From: an uncultured Prevotella sp.
GTDB taxonomy: Bacteria; Bacteroidota; Bacteroidia; Bacteroidales; Bacteroidaceae
Direction of reading: 5' to 3'
Assembly (NCBI GenBank): GCA_900554835.1
Contig: USJD01000003.1
Span: forward strand, 1 to 64,000
Length of the DNA: 64,000 nt
Made by a program: the position numbers and the translations under genes. Shown in pieces: positions 52,787-61,748 of the stretch (position 1 is its first letter; each line of letters starts with the position of its first letter). The notes below the pieces were generated by a model. The model did not search any database. It saw only the letters and a list, made by a program, of their open reading frames with translations, and had not been told where the DNA came from.

Positions 52787-53968
52787 ATGGAAAATTTGAA
52801 ACTGACAATGAAGGATATTCTGGAGAATAATATCCTCAACTATTGGATTGACCGTGTAACCGACCATGAGAATGGCGGTTACTATGGTCGTGTAGATGGT
52901 CATGAAAATGTGCATCCTCAAGCAGAAAAGGGTGCTATCATGAATGCTCGAATTCTATGGGCATTCTCTGCGGCTTATCGTGTATTGAAGAAGCCTGAGT
53001 ATCTGGAGGCAGCTACAAGGGCTAAGGAATATGTACGTGATCATTTCCTGGATAAGGAGTATGGTGGTGTTTACTGGAGCGTCGATTTCAAGGGCAATCC
53101 ATTGGATACAAAGAAACAGACTTATGCTATTGGTTTTACGATCTATGGTATGTCTGAATATGCTCGTGCCACAGGTGATAAAGAAGCATTAGATATTGCT
53201 ATTTCTCTTTATCATGATATAGAGAAACATGCTTTTGATAGTGTGAATAATGGTTACATTGAGGCGCAGACTCGTGAGTGGAATCCTATTGCTGATATGC
53301 GCCTGTCTGATAAGGATGAGAATGGAAGCCGTACAATGAATACTCATCTTCACATCATTGAACCATATACCAATCTATATCGTGTATGGAAGTCTCCTGA
53401 ATTGGAGAAGAGTATCAGAAACCTTCTGGATATCTTTACAGACAAGTTGCTCAATAAGGAGACTTATCATCTTGATTTGTTCTTCAATGATGAATGGGTA
53501 GGTAAGCGCAATATTGAGAGTTATGGTCATGATATCGAGGCCTCCTGGCTGCTCCATGAGACCGCTTTGGTTCTCGGTGACAAGAAGGTACTTCTCAAGA
53601 TAGAAAAGATTATCCGTCGAATAGCAGATGCTGCTGATGAAGGTTTGCGTCCTGATGGCAGTATGGTTTATGAGCATTGGAAAGATAATGATAAATATGA
53701 TTTGCAGCGCCAGTGGTGGGTGCAGTGCGAGAATATTATTGGTCATATAGACCTCTATCAATATTTCCATACAGAGGAGTCGTTGGAGACGGCCATCCTG
53801 TGCTGGAATTATGTAGCTAAGCATTTGCTGGATGGAAAAAATGGAGAATGGCATTGGGCTGTGCTTGAAGATGGTAGTCTGAATCTTGATGATGATAAGG
53901 CAGGTTTCTGGAAGTGTCCTTACCATAATAGTCGTATGTGTCTGGAACTTATTGAGCGTGAATACTAA
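52787..53968 (+). CDS. cellobiose/mannobiose 2-epimerase
   Basis: About 393 residues from the ATG at 52787 (52763, two bases after the symporter stop, is possible). An (alpha/alpha)6-barrel of the N-acylglucosamine 2-epimerase superfamily with cellobiose-2-epimerase marks: WIDRVTDHENGGYYGRVDG, EKGAIMNARILWAFSAAY, GGVYWSVDFKGNPLDTKKQT, YGMSEYARATGD, NTHLHIIEPYTNLYRVW, SYGHDIEASWLL, QRQWWVQCENIIG and FWKCPYHNSRMCLELI. It converts mannobiose to 4-O-mannosyl-glucose, the substrate of the GH130 phosphorylase three positions upstream. Confidence 0.94.
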   Translation: MENLKLTMKDILENNILNYWIDRVTDHENGGYYGRVDGHENVHPQAEKGAIMNARILWAFSAAYRVLKKPEYLEAATRAKEYVRDHFLDKEYGGVYWSVDFKGNPLDTKKQTYAIGFTIYGMSEYARATGDKEALDIAISLYHDIEKHAFDSVNNGYIEAQTREWNPIADMRLSDKDENGSRTMNTHLHIIEPYTNLYRVWKSPELEKSIRNLLDIFTDKLLNKETYHLDLFFNDEWVGKRNIESYGHDIEASWLLHETALVLGDKKVLLKIEKIIRRIADAADEGLRPDGSMVYEHWKDNDKYDLQRQWWVQCENIIGHIDLYQYFHTEESLETAILCWNYVAKHLLDGKNGEWHWAVLEDGSLNLDDDKAGFWKCPYHNSRMCLELIEREY

Positions 53969-54328
53969 TACTACTTTTTATAATAGAATCAAATGTCTGG
54001 AGATTTTTATCTTCAGGCATTTTTTTATAATATGCAAAAATAGTATTTGTTTTTTTTCTATTTTTATCATATTCATCTTTTTGGATAAGTTTATTGGATT
54101 GCTGTTAATTGCATGAATATACTTTTATGTAATAACAATAAAATCATAGTTTTTTATATATTTCCAATAAAAATGCGATTATTATAGTTAAATACACTTA
54201 ATTGTGTCTGCTATATCAAGATATATTTGGGTTTTCTGAATATTTATACTAACTTTGCATATAATATTATATATATATTGTTACACACTATTTTGTTTTA
54301 ACTTTTAATAAAAGAACGTCTTTTAAGT
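53969..54328. other. 360-bp AT-rich intergenic region
   Basis: Starts with the terminator of the mannobiose module; the rest (54030-54328) is more than 75 percent A+T. TAACTTTG at 54250-54257 matches the -7 consensus and may serve the small membrane protein gene at 54329. Confidence 0.6.
53991..54027 (+). terminator. terminator after the epimerase gene
   Basis: 14-bp stem with two G-U pairs (53991-54004 with 54009-54022), 4-nt loop, followed by a T run. Confidence 0.8.
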
Positions 54329-54697
54329 ATGGATAAAGAGTTTGAGGACTATTGGAATTTGCATCAGCGGCATTTGATATTAAGTGCACCTGAGAAGCTG
54401 CGCTCAGAATATATGGAAGCCGGCCGTTTGGACTCTCCTGCAGATTGGGTTTGTTTTATCCTTCCTGTTGGAGTGGGTATATTGCTGCAGCCATTTCTGA
54501 GATTTACAAGTGAAATTCTGTCATGGGCAATAGTTTTAGTCGTCGTTGTTGTATTGTTTGTTCTCATGCAAATGATAAAGCCATACATATCCAAGAAAAA
54601 GACCGAGGCTGAAGCCTTGGAAGAAATTAAGAAATATTATTATGAGCGTTATAAGAAAACAGGAAAGTTAGATACATTGGAACCTTGGAATAATTAG
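54329..54697 (+). CDS. small two-helix membrane protein, unknown
   Basis: A 122-residue protein I do not recognise. Residues 1-35 are hydrophilic and charged (DKEFEDYWNLHQRHLILSAP), followed by two adjacent hydrophobic segments (about 39-58 and 66-87) and a basic, lysine-rich cytoplasmic tail (about 90-122; KKKTEAEALEEIKKYYYERYKKT) likely helical. No cysteine or catalytic motif. Convergent with hemW; probably its own transcript. Confidence 0.6.
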   Translation: MDKEFEDYWNLHQRHLILSAPEKLRSEYMEAGRLDSPADWVCFILPVGVGILLQPFLRFTSEILSWAIVLVVVVVLFVLMQMIKPYISKKKTEAEALEEIKKYYYERYKKTGKLDTLEPWNN

Positions 54698-54725
54698 CTT
54701 CCTTGTGGTTCATATGTTTAAATAT

Positions 54726-54771
54726 AGATTTCATGATTGCTTAACATTGTCGTTAAACAATCATGAAATCT
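54726..54771. terminator. 14-bp hairpin between convergent genes
   Basis: Perfect stem AGATTTCATGATTG / CAATCATGAAATCT (54726-54739, 54758-54771) with further pairing in the loop; it overlaps the last codons of hemW. T runs are weak on both sides. Confidence 0.6.
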
Positions 54772-55928
54772 CCCATAATGTCGTCTGAAATATAAATTCC
54801 TTCTCTTGTCAATGACAAACGATCGTTTTGTTTGTCTATTTTCATGAGTCCTCTTTTTATTTTGTCGTTTGCTTCGTCGAGCAATTTCTCCAGATAGCAT
54901 TTTCCAAATTCCTTTTCTGTCTTTTCCAGATCAATACCATCACTTGTTCTTAAGGCTGTCGTTATCAAATCATTATAACGTGTAGCAAGGCCAAGGTGTT
55001 CTTTTTCCGAAGGTAAGATTCCTTGATGGATGCTATTGATATATTGTTGAATGTTATTGATGTTCCAACTTCTGGTTACTTCCATCTTGCCTGATTGATT
55101 CCTTGCTCTACGATAGGAATGTGCTGCTGCGCCCAGTCCTATGTATGGAGTTTCGTTCCAATAGCTGCTGTTGTGTCGTGAGCGGTAGCCTGGTTTTGCA
55201 AAATTACTGATTTCGTAATGTTCATATCCAGAAATAGTAAGCATATCAACCAAGGTGTCGTACATGTTTCTGCTTAATTCTTCATCAATTTCTTCTATCT
55301 TCCCTTGTTCCAGCATTTTGTATAATGGAGTTCCTTCTTCATACATGAGGCTATAGGCGGATATGTGTTCTACACCTAATTGTAAAGCCTGTAGAATATC
55401 ATATTTCCAATCTTCTATGTTCTCTTTTGGAAAACCGAACATGAGATCGATACTGATGTTTTCTATTCCAGTTTTTCTCAATAGAGATACAGCTTCTTTT
55501 ACTTCAGTAGTATTGTGGCGCCTGCGAAGGAATTGAAGTCTTTGGTCAGAGAATGTCTGTGCTCCCATGCTAACTCTGTTGACTGGTAGCTTTCCCAGAG
55601 TCTTGCAAAAGTCGGGTGTAACATCATCAGGATTGCATTCCATGGTGATTTCCATATTCTTGGAAAATAAATCCCCATACGTCTCTTTTAGCTTCGTGAA
55701 AATCTGCAGCAGATGTCCATCTGAGAGTTGGCTTGGGGTGCCACCGCCCAGATAGATGGTTTCAATAGGGTAGTTGTCGCCCAATGCCTGGATTGCTGGT
55801 CGCAGTTCCATTTCTTTGCATAAAGCATCTACATAATCATCTTTCCATTTGAGAGATGTAGTACTATAAAAGTCGCAGTAAATGCATCGACTTTCGCAAA
55901 AAGGGATATGTATGTAAATTCCTGCCAT
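54753..55928 (-). CDS. hemW: HemW-like radical SAM heme chaperone
   Basis: A 391-residue radical SAM protein. The iron-sulfur motif CxxxCxxC is at residues 11-18 (HIPFCESRCIYCDF), without the extra residues of true oxygen-independent coproporphyrinogen oxidase HemN. Further marks: YLGGGTPSQL, TMECNPDDVTP, VNRVSMGAQTF, LRRRHN, ISIDLMFGFP, HISAYSLMYEEGTPL and the winged-helix-like end. Long annotated as HemN, this group (HemW) binds heme and passes it to respiratory proteins. Its promoter (56050-56057) faces left. Confidence 0.9.
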   Translation of the reverse strand: MAGIYIHIPFCESRCIYCDFYSTTSLKWKDDYVDALCKEMELRPAIQALGDNYPIETIYLGGGTPSQLSDGHLLQIFTKLKETYGDLFSKNMEITMECNPDDVTPDFCKTLGKLPVNRVSMGAQTFSDQRLQFLRRRHNTTEVKEAVSLLRKTGIENISIDLMFGFPKENIEDWKYDILQALQLGVEHISAYSLMYEEGTPLYKMLEQGKIEEIDEELSRNMYDTLVDMLTISGYEHYEISNFAKPGYRSRHNSSYWNETPYIGLGAAAHSYRRARNQSGKMEVTRSWNINNIQQYINSIHQGILPSEKEHLGLATRYNDLITTALRTSDGIDLEKTEKEFGKCYLEKLLDEANDKIKRGLMKIDKQNDRLSLTREGIYISDDIMGDFMIV

Positions 55929-56049
55929 GATTTTTATATTTTAATTTGTGATATCATCGTCTTTTTGTTCAGACGTGAAGTCTCTTGTTTACATTCTGTG
56001 TTTCCTTATATAATAAGGTGTAAGCACGAAAAGAGTATTTAATAAGGTG

Positions 56050-56057
56050 CAAAATTA
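56050..56057 (-). promoter_or_regulatory. -7 box TAATTTTG for hemW
   Basis: Minus-strand TAATTTTG about 120 bp before the hemW ATG. Confidence 0.55.
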
Positions 56058-56208
56058 CTAATATGTTTTAAAAATAGAGCATTTTTAGGTCGAAAATTTT
56101 GCATGGGTCAGAAAAAAGTGGTAACTTAGAAAACGAATTCAGGAGAAGATGCCTTGGTGTCCTCTCCTCGCTAACAATTATGTATAACCCTTAAAATCTA
56201 TAAGCGTC

Positions 56209-58371
56209 ATGAGAGTTTATAAGACTAATGAGATTAAAAACATTGCGCTGCTGGGCAGTGCGGGTAGCGGCAAGACTACACTTGCCGAGAGTATGTTGTT
56301 TGAAGCAGGCGTTATCAAGCGTAGAGGCTCTGTAGAAGCGAAGAATACGGTGAGCGACTACTTCCCAGTTGAGTTGGAATATGGCTACTCGGTGTTCCCT
56401 ACTGTTTTTCATGTTGAGTGGAACAACAAGAAGCTTAATATCATTGATTGTCCTGGTAGTGATGACTTTGTGGGCGGTGCGATAACTTCAATGAATGTAA
56501 CCGATCAGGCTGTTATCCTTATTAATGGTCAGTATGGTCCTGAAGTAGGTACTCAGAACAACTTCCGCTATACAGAGAAGTTGGGCAAGCCTGTTATCTT
56601 CCTGGTCAATCAGTTGGATTCTGATAAGTGTGATTTCGATAATGTCATCGCTACGATGAAGGAAATCTATGGTCCAAAGTGTGTTCAGATTCAATATCCT
56701 ATTGAGACAGGTTCTGGCTTTAATGCTCTCATTGACGTACTTCTGATGAAAAAATATTCTTGGAAGCCAGAGGGTGGTGCTCCTATTATTGAGGATATTC
56801 CTGAAGAGGAGATGGATAAGGCTTTGGAATTGCATAAAGCTTTAGTTGAAGCTGCTGCTGAAAATGACGAGGGCTTGATGGAGAAATTCTTTGAAAGCGA
56901 GAGCTTGACTGAAGATGAGATGCGTGAAGGTATCCGCAAGGGTCTGGTTACTCGTAGCATCTTCCCTGTTTTCTGTGTTTGTGCAGGTAAGTCTATGGGC
57001 GTTCACCGCTTGATGGAATTCTTGGGTAATGTTGTTCCTTTCGTTGATGATATGCCTAAATTGCATAACACTCGTGGTGAGGAGATTGTTCCAGACTCTA
57101 ATGGTCCTGAAAGTATTTATTTCTTCAAGACAGGTATGGAACCTCATATCGGTGAAGTAAGTTACTTTAAGGTAATGAGTGGTTGCGTGAAGACGGGTGA
57201 TGACTTGACAAATGCTGATCGCGGCAGCAAGGAACGCATAGGACAGATTTATGCCTGTGCTGGTGCAAATCGTGTAGCTGTAGAACAGTTGAATGCCGGT
57301 GATATCGGTTGTACGGTGAAGTTGAAGGATGTGAAGACCGGTAATACCCTGAATGGTAAGGATACTGAATGGCGATTTGACTTTATCAAATATCCTAATC
57401 CTAAATATTCCCGTGCTATCAAGGCTGTTAATGCTCAGGATACAGAGAAACTGATGGCTGCTCTCTTGAAGATGCGTCAGGAAGATCCAACTTGGATTGT
57501 TGAGCAGAGCAAGGAATTGCGTCAGGTTATTGTTCGCGGACAGGGTGAATTCCATCTTCGTACTTTGAAATGGCGTTTGGAAAATAATGAGAAACTCAAT
57601 GTTGTCTTTGAGGAACCTCGTATTCCATATCGTGAGACTATTACCAAGAAAGCCCGTGCTGAATATCGTCATAAGAAACAGAGTGGTGGTGCCGGTCAGT
57701 TCGGTGAGGTTCACCTTATCGTGGAGCCTTATGCAGAAGGTATGCCAGATCCAACCTCATTCACTTTCAATGGTCAGGAGTTCAAGATGAATATCAAGAG
57801 CCGTGAGGAAGTTGATTTGGAGTGGGGTGGAAAGTTGGTCTTCCTCAACTCTGTGGTCGGTGGTGCTATTGATGCACGTTTCATGCCAGCCATCTTGAAG
57901 GGTATCATGGATTGTATGGAGCATGGTCCTTTGACAGGTAGTTATGCGCGTGATGTACGAGTTATCGTTTACGATGGTAAGATGCACCCGGTAGATAGCA
58001 ATGAACTTTCATTTATGTTGGCAGCACGACGTGCATTTAGTGATGCATTCAAGCAGGCTGGTCCTAAGATTTTGGAACCAATCTACGACTTGGAAGTTTA
58101 TGTGCCAGCAGATTTCATGGGTGATGTGATGAGTGATCTGCAAGGCCGTCGCGCTCTTATTATGGGTATGGACAGTGAGGCTGGTTATCAGAAGTTGAGT
58201 GCTAAGATTCCTTTGAAGGAACTTGCTAACTATTCAATTTCTCTCAGTTCCTTGACTGGTGGTCGAGCTTCCTTTACTACCAAGTTTGCAAGTTACGAAC
58301 TTGTTCCTAATGATATCCAGAGCAAGTTGATTGCTGATCATGAGGAGGAATTGGCTAAAGAAGCAGAGTAA
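56209..58371 (+). CDS. fusA2: EF-G paralogue (EF-G2) with altered GTPase motifs
   Basis: A 720-residue protein with the full EF-G order: G domain (about 8-280), domain II, and domains III-V with ending GRASFTTKFASYELVP. The nucleotide motifs deviate: P-loop GSAGSGKTT (16-24) is fine, but switch I lacks the RGITI segment (here GYSVFPTVFHV), the G3 motif DTPGHVDF is DCPGSDDF (80-87) so the catalytic His is Ser84, and G4 NKxD is NQLD. Bacteroides EF-G2 of this type has been reported to support translocation without GTP hydrolysis and to be needed under starvation and in the gut. A canonical fusA is expected elsewhere. Confidence 0.85.
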   Translation: MRVYKTNEIKNIALLGSAGSGKTTLAESMLFEAGVIKRRGSVEAKNTVSDYFPVELEYGYSVFPTVFHVEWNNKKLNIIDCPGSDDFVGGAITSMNVTDQAVILINGQYGPEVGTQNNFRYTEKLGKPVIFLVNQLDSDKCDFDNVIATMKEIYGPKCVQIQYPIETGSGFNALIDVLLMKKYSWKPEGGAPIIEDIPEEEMDKALELHKALVEAAAENDEGLMEKFFESESLTEDEMREGIRKGLVTRSIFPVFCVCAGKSMGVHRLMEFLGNVVPFVDDMPKLHNTRGEEIVPDSNGPESIYFFKTGMEPHIGEVSYFKVMSGCVKTGDDLTNADRGSKERIGQIYACAGANRVAVEQLNAGDIGCTVKLKDVKTGNTLNGKDTEWRFDFIKYPNPKYSRAIKAVNAQDTEKLMAALLKMRQEDPTWIVEQSKELRQVIVRGQGEFHLRTLKWRLENNEKLNVVFEEPRIPYRETITKKARAEYRHKKQSGGAGQFGEVHLIVEPYAEGMPDPTSFTFNGQEFKMNIKSREEVDLEWGGKLVFLNSVVGGAIDARFMPAILKGIMDCMEHGPLTGSYARDVRVIVYDGKMHPVDSNELSFMLAARRAFSDAFKQAGPKILEPIYDLEVYVPADFMGDVMSDLQGRRALIMGMDSEAGYQKLSAKIPLKELANYSISLSSLTGGRASFTTKFASYELVPNDIQSKLIADHEEELAKEAE

Positions 58372-58390
58372 TAAAGATATAAGTATAGAG

Positions 58391-58428
58391 AAAGAGGCGA
58401 GCGCATTTCGTTCGCCTCTTTTTTTATT
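58391..58428 (+). terminator. terminator after fusA2
   Basis: 13-bp stem with one G-U (58391-58403 with 58409-58421), then T7. Confidence 0.88.
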
Positions 58429-58541
58429 ATTTTGTTTACAGATAATTGTATATATATAATTATAAAAGCGTAAATGTGTTAATAACATCAAAAACAGATG
58501 ATTTTATTAACGTAAAAGTGTTAACTGATTAAGAAATTTCA

Positions 58542-58549
58542 TATCTTTG
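58542..58549 (+). promoter_or_regulatory. -7 box TATCTTTG directly before the kinase start codon
   Basis: TATCTTTG ends 5 bp before the ATG at 58555, so the transcript would start at or next to the start codon. Confidence 0.65.
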
Positions 58550-58554
58550 CTGCC

Positions 58555-60114
58555 ATGAAGAAAAGAACAATTTGGACTATCGCAATCATTATGGGCTTTT
58601 CGTTCCTTGCTTTGCTGTTTCTGCAGTTGAGCTATATTCAGGAAATGGTGAATATGAAAAAGGAACAGTTTGACGAGTCTGTCAACAGAGCCTTATATCA
58701 AGCTTCAAGAAATCTGGAGCTTAATGAGACTTTGCGCTATTTGGAAAAAGACGTCAATGAGACGGAGCGTAGAGCCAACAAGAAAGATTCCGTAGGAACT
58801 CGCAGTGGGGCGCCTGATGGAACCATTCAGCATTCTCATCAGTATTCGGTAGTAGGAAAGGATGGTACAATCTATTCTTCGTTCGAGTTGAAGACCATAG
58901 CCACCAATCCTGGTAATATGCCAAAGGCGATGATATTGAGGAGTGATAAGAATTCTATTGATGAGACGCAGAAATCTTTGCAGGAAATCGTCAAGAATAG
59001 ATATGTTTATCAGAAAGCCTTGTTGGATGAGGTGGTTTATTCAATCCTTTACTCGGCATCAGATAAGCCTTTGAAGGAGAGAATCAATTTCAAGCAGTTG
59101 GACCAGGACTTGAAGGCTGAGATGATGAATAATGGCATTGATATTCCTTATCATTTTACGGTAACTACTCAGGATGGTCGTGAAGTTTATCGGTGTCCTG
59201 ATTATACAGAGGAAGGTGAGGAGTACAGCTATTCTCAAGTGCTATTCCGTAATGATCCGCAATCGAAGATGGGTGTGGTTAAGATTCATTTCCCGGATAT
59301 GAACAGCTATATCTTCTCCAGTGTGAGATTCATGATTCCAAGTGTCATTTTCACTTTGGTTTTGCTTGTTACATTTATCTTCACGATTGTTGTCATTTTC
59401 CGTCAGAAGCGATATACGGAGATAAAGAATGATTTCATCAATAATATGACCCATGAGTTGAAGACTCCTATTGCCAGTATCAGTCTGGCGGCTCAGATGC
59501 TCAATGATAATTCTGTGAATAAGAGTGAACAGATGATGAAGCATTTGGGAAATGTCATCAATGATGAGTCCAAGCGTCTGAGATTCCTGGTGGAGAAAGT
59601 GCTTCAGATGAGCATGTTTGATCGCAAGAAGGCTGTATTCAAGAAGAAAGAGTTAGACCTCAATGAGATGGTAGAGAATATTGCCAACTCCTTTACGCTC
59701 AGAGTGGAGCATACTGGTGGAAAGGTTTATACGGATATTGAAGCTATTGATTCGGCTATCTATGTGGATGAGGTTCATTTCCAGAATGTGATATTCAATT
59801 TGATGGACAATGCTGTTAAATACAGAAAAACAGATGAGGCTCTGAATATTACAATGAAAACTTGGAATGATGACAAATTCCTCTATCTGTCGATTAAAGA
59901 TACGGGTATGGGAATGAAGAAAGAGAACTTGAAGAAGATATTTGATAAGTTCTATCGCGTTCATACAGGAAATGTGCATGATGTGAAAGGCTTCGGTCTC
60001 GGACTTGCTTATGTCAAGAAGGTCGTTGATTTGCATGATGGTGAAATTAAGGTGGAAAGTGAATTTGGTAAGGGAACGAAGTTTACCATTAAGTTGCCTG
60101 TCATTCATGATTAG
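58555..60114 (+). CDS. rprX: sensor histidine kinase (RprX-like)
   Basis: A 519-residue membrane kinase. Two hydrophobic segments (about 7-27 and 260-285) enclose a periplasmic sensor domain of some 230 residues. Then HisKA with phospho-acceptor His300 in NNMTHELKTPIASISLAAQM, and HATPase_c with N box NLMDNAVKYRK, G1 KDTGMGM, F box FDKFYRV and G2 GFGLGLAYVKK. Length, order and the adjoining OmpR-type gene match the RprX/RprY pair of Bacteroides, linked to stress responses. Signal sensed is unknown. The symbol is by similarity of layout, not certain. Confidence 0.85.
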   Translation: MKKRTIWTIAIIMGFSFLALLFLQLSYIQEMVNMKKEQFDESVNRALYQASRNLELNETLRYLEKDVNETERRANKKDSVGTRSGAPDGTIQHSHQYSVVGKDGTIYSSFELKTIATNPGNMPKAMILRSDKNSIDETQKSLQEIVKNRYVYQKALLDEVVYSILYSASDKPLKERINFKQLDQDLKAEMMNNGIDIPYHFTVTTQDGREVYRCPDYTEEGEEYSYSQVLFRNDPQSKMGVVKIHFPDMNSYIFSSVRFMIPSVIFTLVLLVTFIFTIVVIFRQKRYTEIKNDFINNMTHELKTPIASISLAAQMLNDNSVNKSEQMMKHLGNVINDESKRLRFLVEKVLQMSMFDRKKAVFKKKELDLNEMVENIANSFTLRVEHTGGKVYTDIEAIDSAIYVDEVHFQNVIFNLMDNAVKYRKTDEALNITMKTWNDDKFLYLSIKDTGMGMKKENLKKIFDKFYRVHTGNVHDVKGFGLGLAYVKKVVDLHDGEIKVESEFGKGTKFTIKLPVIHD

Positions 60115-60161
60115 AAAATAGATAATAAATTAAGAATACTAACAATTAAAAGATAAAGAAT

Positions 60162-60860
60162 ATGGAAGAGAAAATAAAGGTTCTTCTCTGTGAAGACGAC
60201 GAGAATTTGGGTATGTTGCTTCGCGAGTACTTGGAGGCTAAGGATTACGATACAGTACTTTGCCCTGATGGTGAAGCAGGTTATAAGGAGTTCTCTAAGA
60301 CCAAATTTGATATAGCAGTTCTTGACGTGATGATGCCAAAGAAGGATGGCTTTACCTTGGCACAGGATATTCGTCAGGCTAATGCTGAGATTCCAATTAT
60401 CTTCTTGACTGCAAAGACATTGAAAGAGGATATCTTGGAAGGCTTCAAGTTGGGTGCTGATGATTACATCACTAAGCCTTTCTCTATGGAAGAACTTGTT
60501 TTCCGTGTAGAGGCTATTCTTCGCCGTGTTCGTGGTAAGAAAAATAAGGAATCAACATTGTATCATATCGGTGAGTTTACATTCGATACTCAGAAGCAGC
60601 TCTTGTCAATCCGCGACAAGCAGACTAAGTTGACAACCAAGGAGAATGAACTTCTTGCATTGCTTTGCTCTCATACGAATGAGATACTTCAGCGTGATTT
60701 CGCATTGAAGACTATCTGGATTGATGATAATTATTTCAATGCCCGTTCTATGGATGTTTATATCACCAAGTTGCGTAAGCATTTGAAGGATGATCCACAG
60801 ATCGAGATTATCAATATCCACGGTAAGGGATATAAGTTGATTGCTCCAGAACAGGAGTAA
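60162..60860 (+). CDS. rprY: OmpR-family response regulator (RprY-like)
   Basis: A 232-residue response regulator. Receiver domain (1-120): acidic pair CEDDEN, phospho-acceptor Asp55 in AVLDVMMPKKDG, FLTAK with the conserved Lys in DDYITKPFS. Winged-helix DNA-binding domain (about 135-230): LTTKENELLALLCSHTNEIL, RSMDVYITKLRKHLKDDPQI and NIHGKGYKLI. Encoded 47 bp after its kinase, same transcript. Confidence 0.92.
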   Translation: MEEKIKVLLCEDDENLGMLLREYLEAKDYDTVLCPDGEAGYKEFSKTKFDIAVLDVMMPKKDGFTLAQDIRQANAEIPIIFLTAKTLKEDILEGFKLGADDYITKPFSMEELVFRVEAILRRVRGKKNKESTLYHIGEFTFDTQKQLLSIRDKQTKLTTKENELLALLCSHTNEILQRDFALKTIWIDDNYFNARSMDVYITKLRKHLKDDPQIEIINIHGKGYKLIAPEQE

Positions 60861-60893
60861 TGCTTAAGTAAGAACATTAGTTGGTTGAAAGAT

Positions 60894-60936
60894 AAAAGGA
60901 TAGATGCTTCAAAACTGCATCTATCCTTTTTTTAAT
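60894..60936. terminator. bidirectional terminator after rprY
   Basis: 14-bp perfect stem (60894-60907 with 60917-60930), 9-nt loop, T run to 60933. It overlaps the last codons of the small convergent gene. Confidence 0.88.
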
Positions 60937-61133
60937 GAATAAACATAACCGAGGCATCCTGCTATGACGAGGAAAAGTCCAGTGAGCAGCAATGCGTTGC
61001 TTCTGATACTGAAAATAAACGTAGAAGCGAAAACCAAGATGCCCAAAACCACAAAGGCTATTCCCATAGAAGGAAGTGCCTGAAGTGATGATTGGATTTT
61101 TTTTCTTGAAATTTTAGAACCGAATTTCTTCAT
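60921..61133 (-). CDS. small membrane protein, unknown
   Basis: A 70-residue protein. A basic N-terminus (MKKFGSKISRKKIQSS) is followed by two hydrophobic segments (about 22-42 and 46-64; IAFVVLGILVFASTFIFS and ALLLTGLFLVIAGCLGYVY). No known motif. The frame overlaps the terminator at its 3' end. Small two-helix proteins of this type occur beside rpsF in related genomes as far as I recall, but I cannot assign a role. Confidence 0.6.
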   Translation of the reverse strand: MKKFGSKISRKKIQSSLQALPSMGIAFVVLGILVFASTFIFSIRSNALLLTGLFLVIAGCLGYVYSLKKG

Positions 61134-61304
61134 GACTTGAAAAATTTTAAAATGCAGTAATTATATGGCTGATAGTACATAAAATGTGATAGATTATATA
61201 GATAAGAGCCACATTTCCTCCCTTAAAATGGTAAAATACTATAAAAGAGAGGTATTTATAATGCAAAAGTACAAAAAATATTTGGTTAATTCAAGAAAAA
61301 GTCG

Positions 61305-61312
61305 TAATTTTG
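61305..61312 (+). promoter_or_regulatory. -7 box TAATTTTG for rpsF-rpsR-rplI
   Basis: TAATTTTG with TTG at 61282-61284, spacer 20 nt: a textbook Bacteroidetes promoter. Confidence 0.8.
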
Positions 61313-61320
61313 CACCGCAA

Positions 61321-61358
61321 TTCGCGAAAATAGGTGTTTTAAATACCTTTTTAGCGAA
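61321..61358 (+). promoter_or_regulatory. leader hairpin before rpsF
   Basis: TTCGC/GCGAA (61321-61325 with 61354-61358) encloses AGGTGTT/AATACCT. Lies in the leader just after a CACCGC. S6:S18 leaders that bind the S6-S18 pair are known in bacteria; whether this is one is uncertain. Confidence 0.4.
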
Positions 61359-61401
61359 AAGCAAGAAATTTAATAATAACATTTTAATTAATTAAAGTAG
61401 T

Positions 61402-61746
61402 ATGAATCAATACGAAACCGTTTTCATTTTGACTCCCGTTTTGTCTGATGAACAGATGAAGGAAACGGTCGCTAAGTTCAAGAAGCTGCTCACCGATAAC
61501 GGTGCTGAGATTTTGAATGAAGAGGCTTGGGGTTTGAAGAAGTTGGCTTACAACATCGAGAAGAAGACATCAGGCTTCTACAGCTTGGTTGAGTTCAAGG
61601 CTGAGCCAACTGTTATCGCTAAGCTCGAAACAGCTTATCGCCGCGACGAGAAAGTAATTCGTTACATGACTGTTAAACTTGACAAGTATGCTGCCGCTTA
61701 CGCAGAGAAGCGTCGTGCAAAGCTTGGTAAAAAAGAGGAGGCTTAA
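61402..61746 (+). CDS. rpsF: 30S ribosomal protein S6
   Basis: A 114-residue S6: NQYETVFILTPVLSDEQMKE at the start, AWGLKKLAYNIEKKTSGFYSLVEF in the middle and the RDEKVIRYMTVKLDKYA end. It binds 16S rRNA together with S18, encoded 2 bp downstream. First gene of the S6-S18-L9 operon. Confidence 0.96.
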   Translation: MNQYETVFILTPVLSDEQMKETVAKFKKLLTDNGAEILNEEAWGLKKLAYNIEKKTSGFYSLVEFKAEPTVIAKLETAYRRDEKVIRYMTVKLDKYAAAYAEKRRAKLGKKEEA

Positions 61747-61748
61747 TC

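Noticed and set aside
56081..56090. ATTTTTAGGT upstream of hemW, resembling the 15-mer operator
   Set aside because: Only the first 10 of 15 bases match, the TTGC end that carries the -33 element is missing, and the word is AT-rich enough to occur by chance.
61186..61395. Open frame of 69 codons before rpsF
   Set aside because: It runs through the -33 and -7 boxes of the rpsF promoter and its leader hairpin and has no protein-like pattern.
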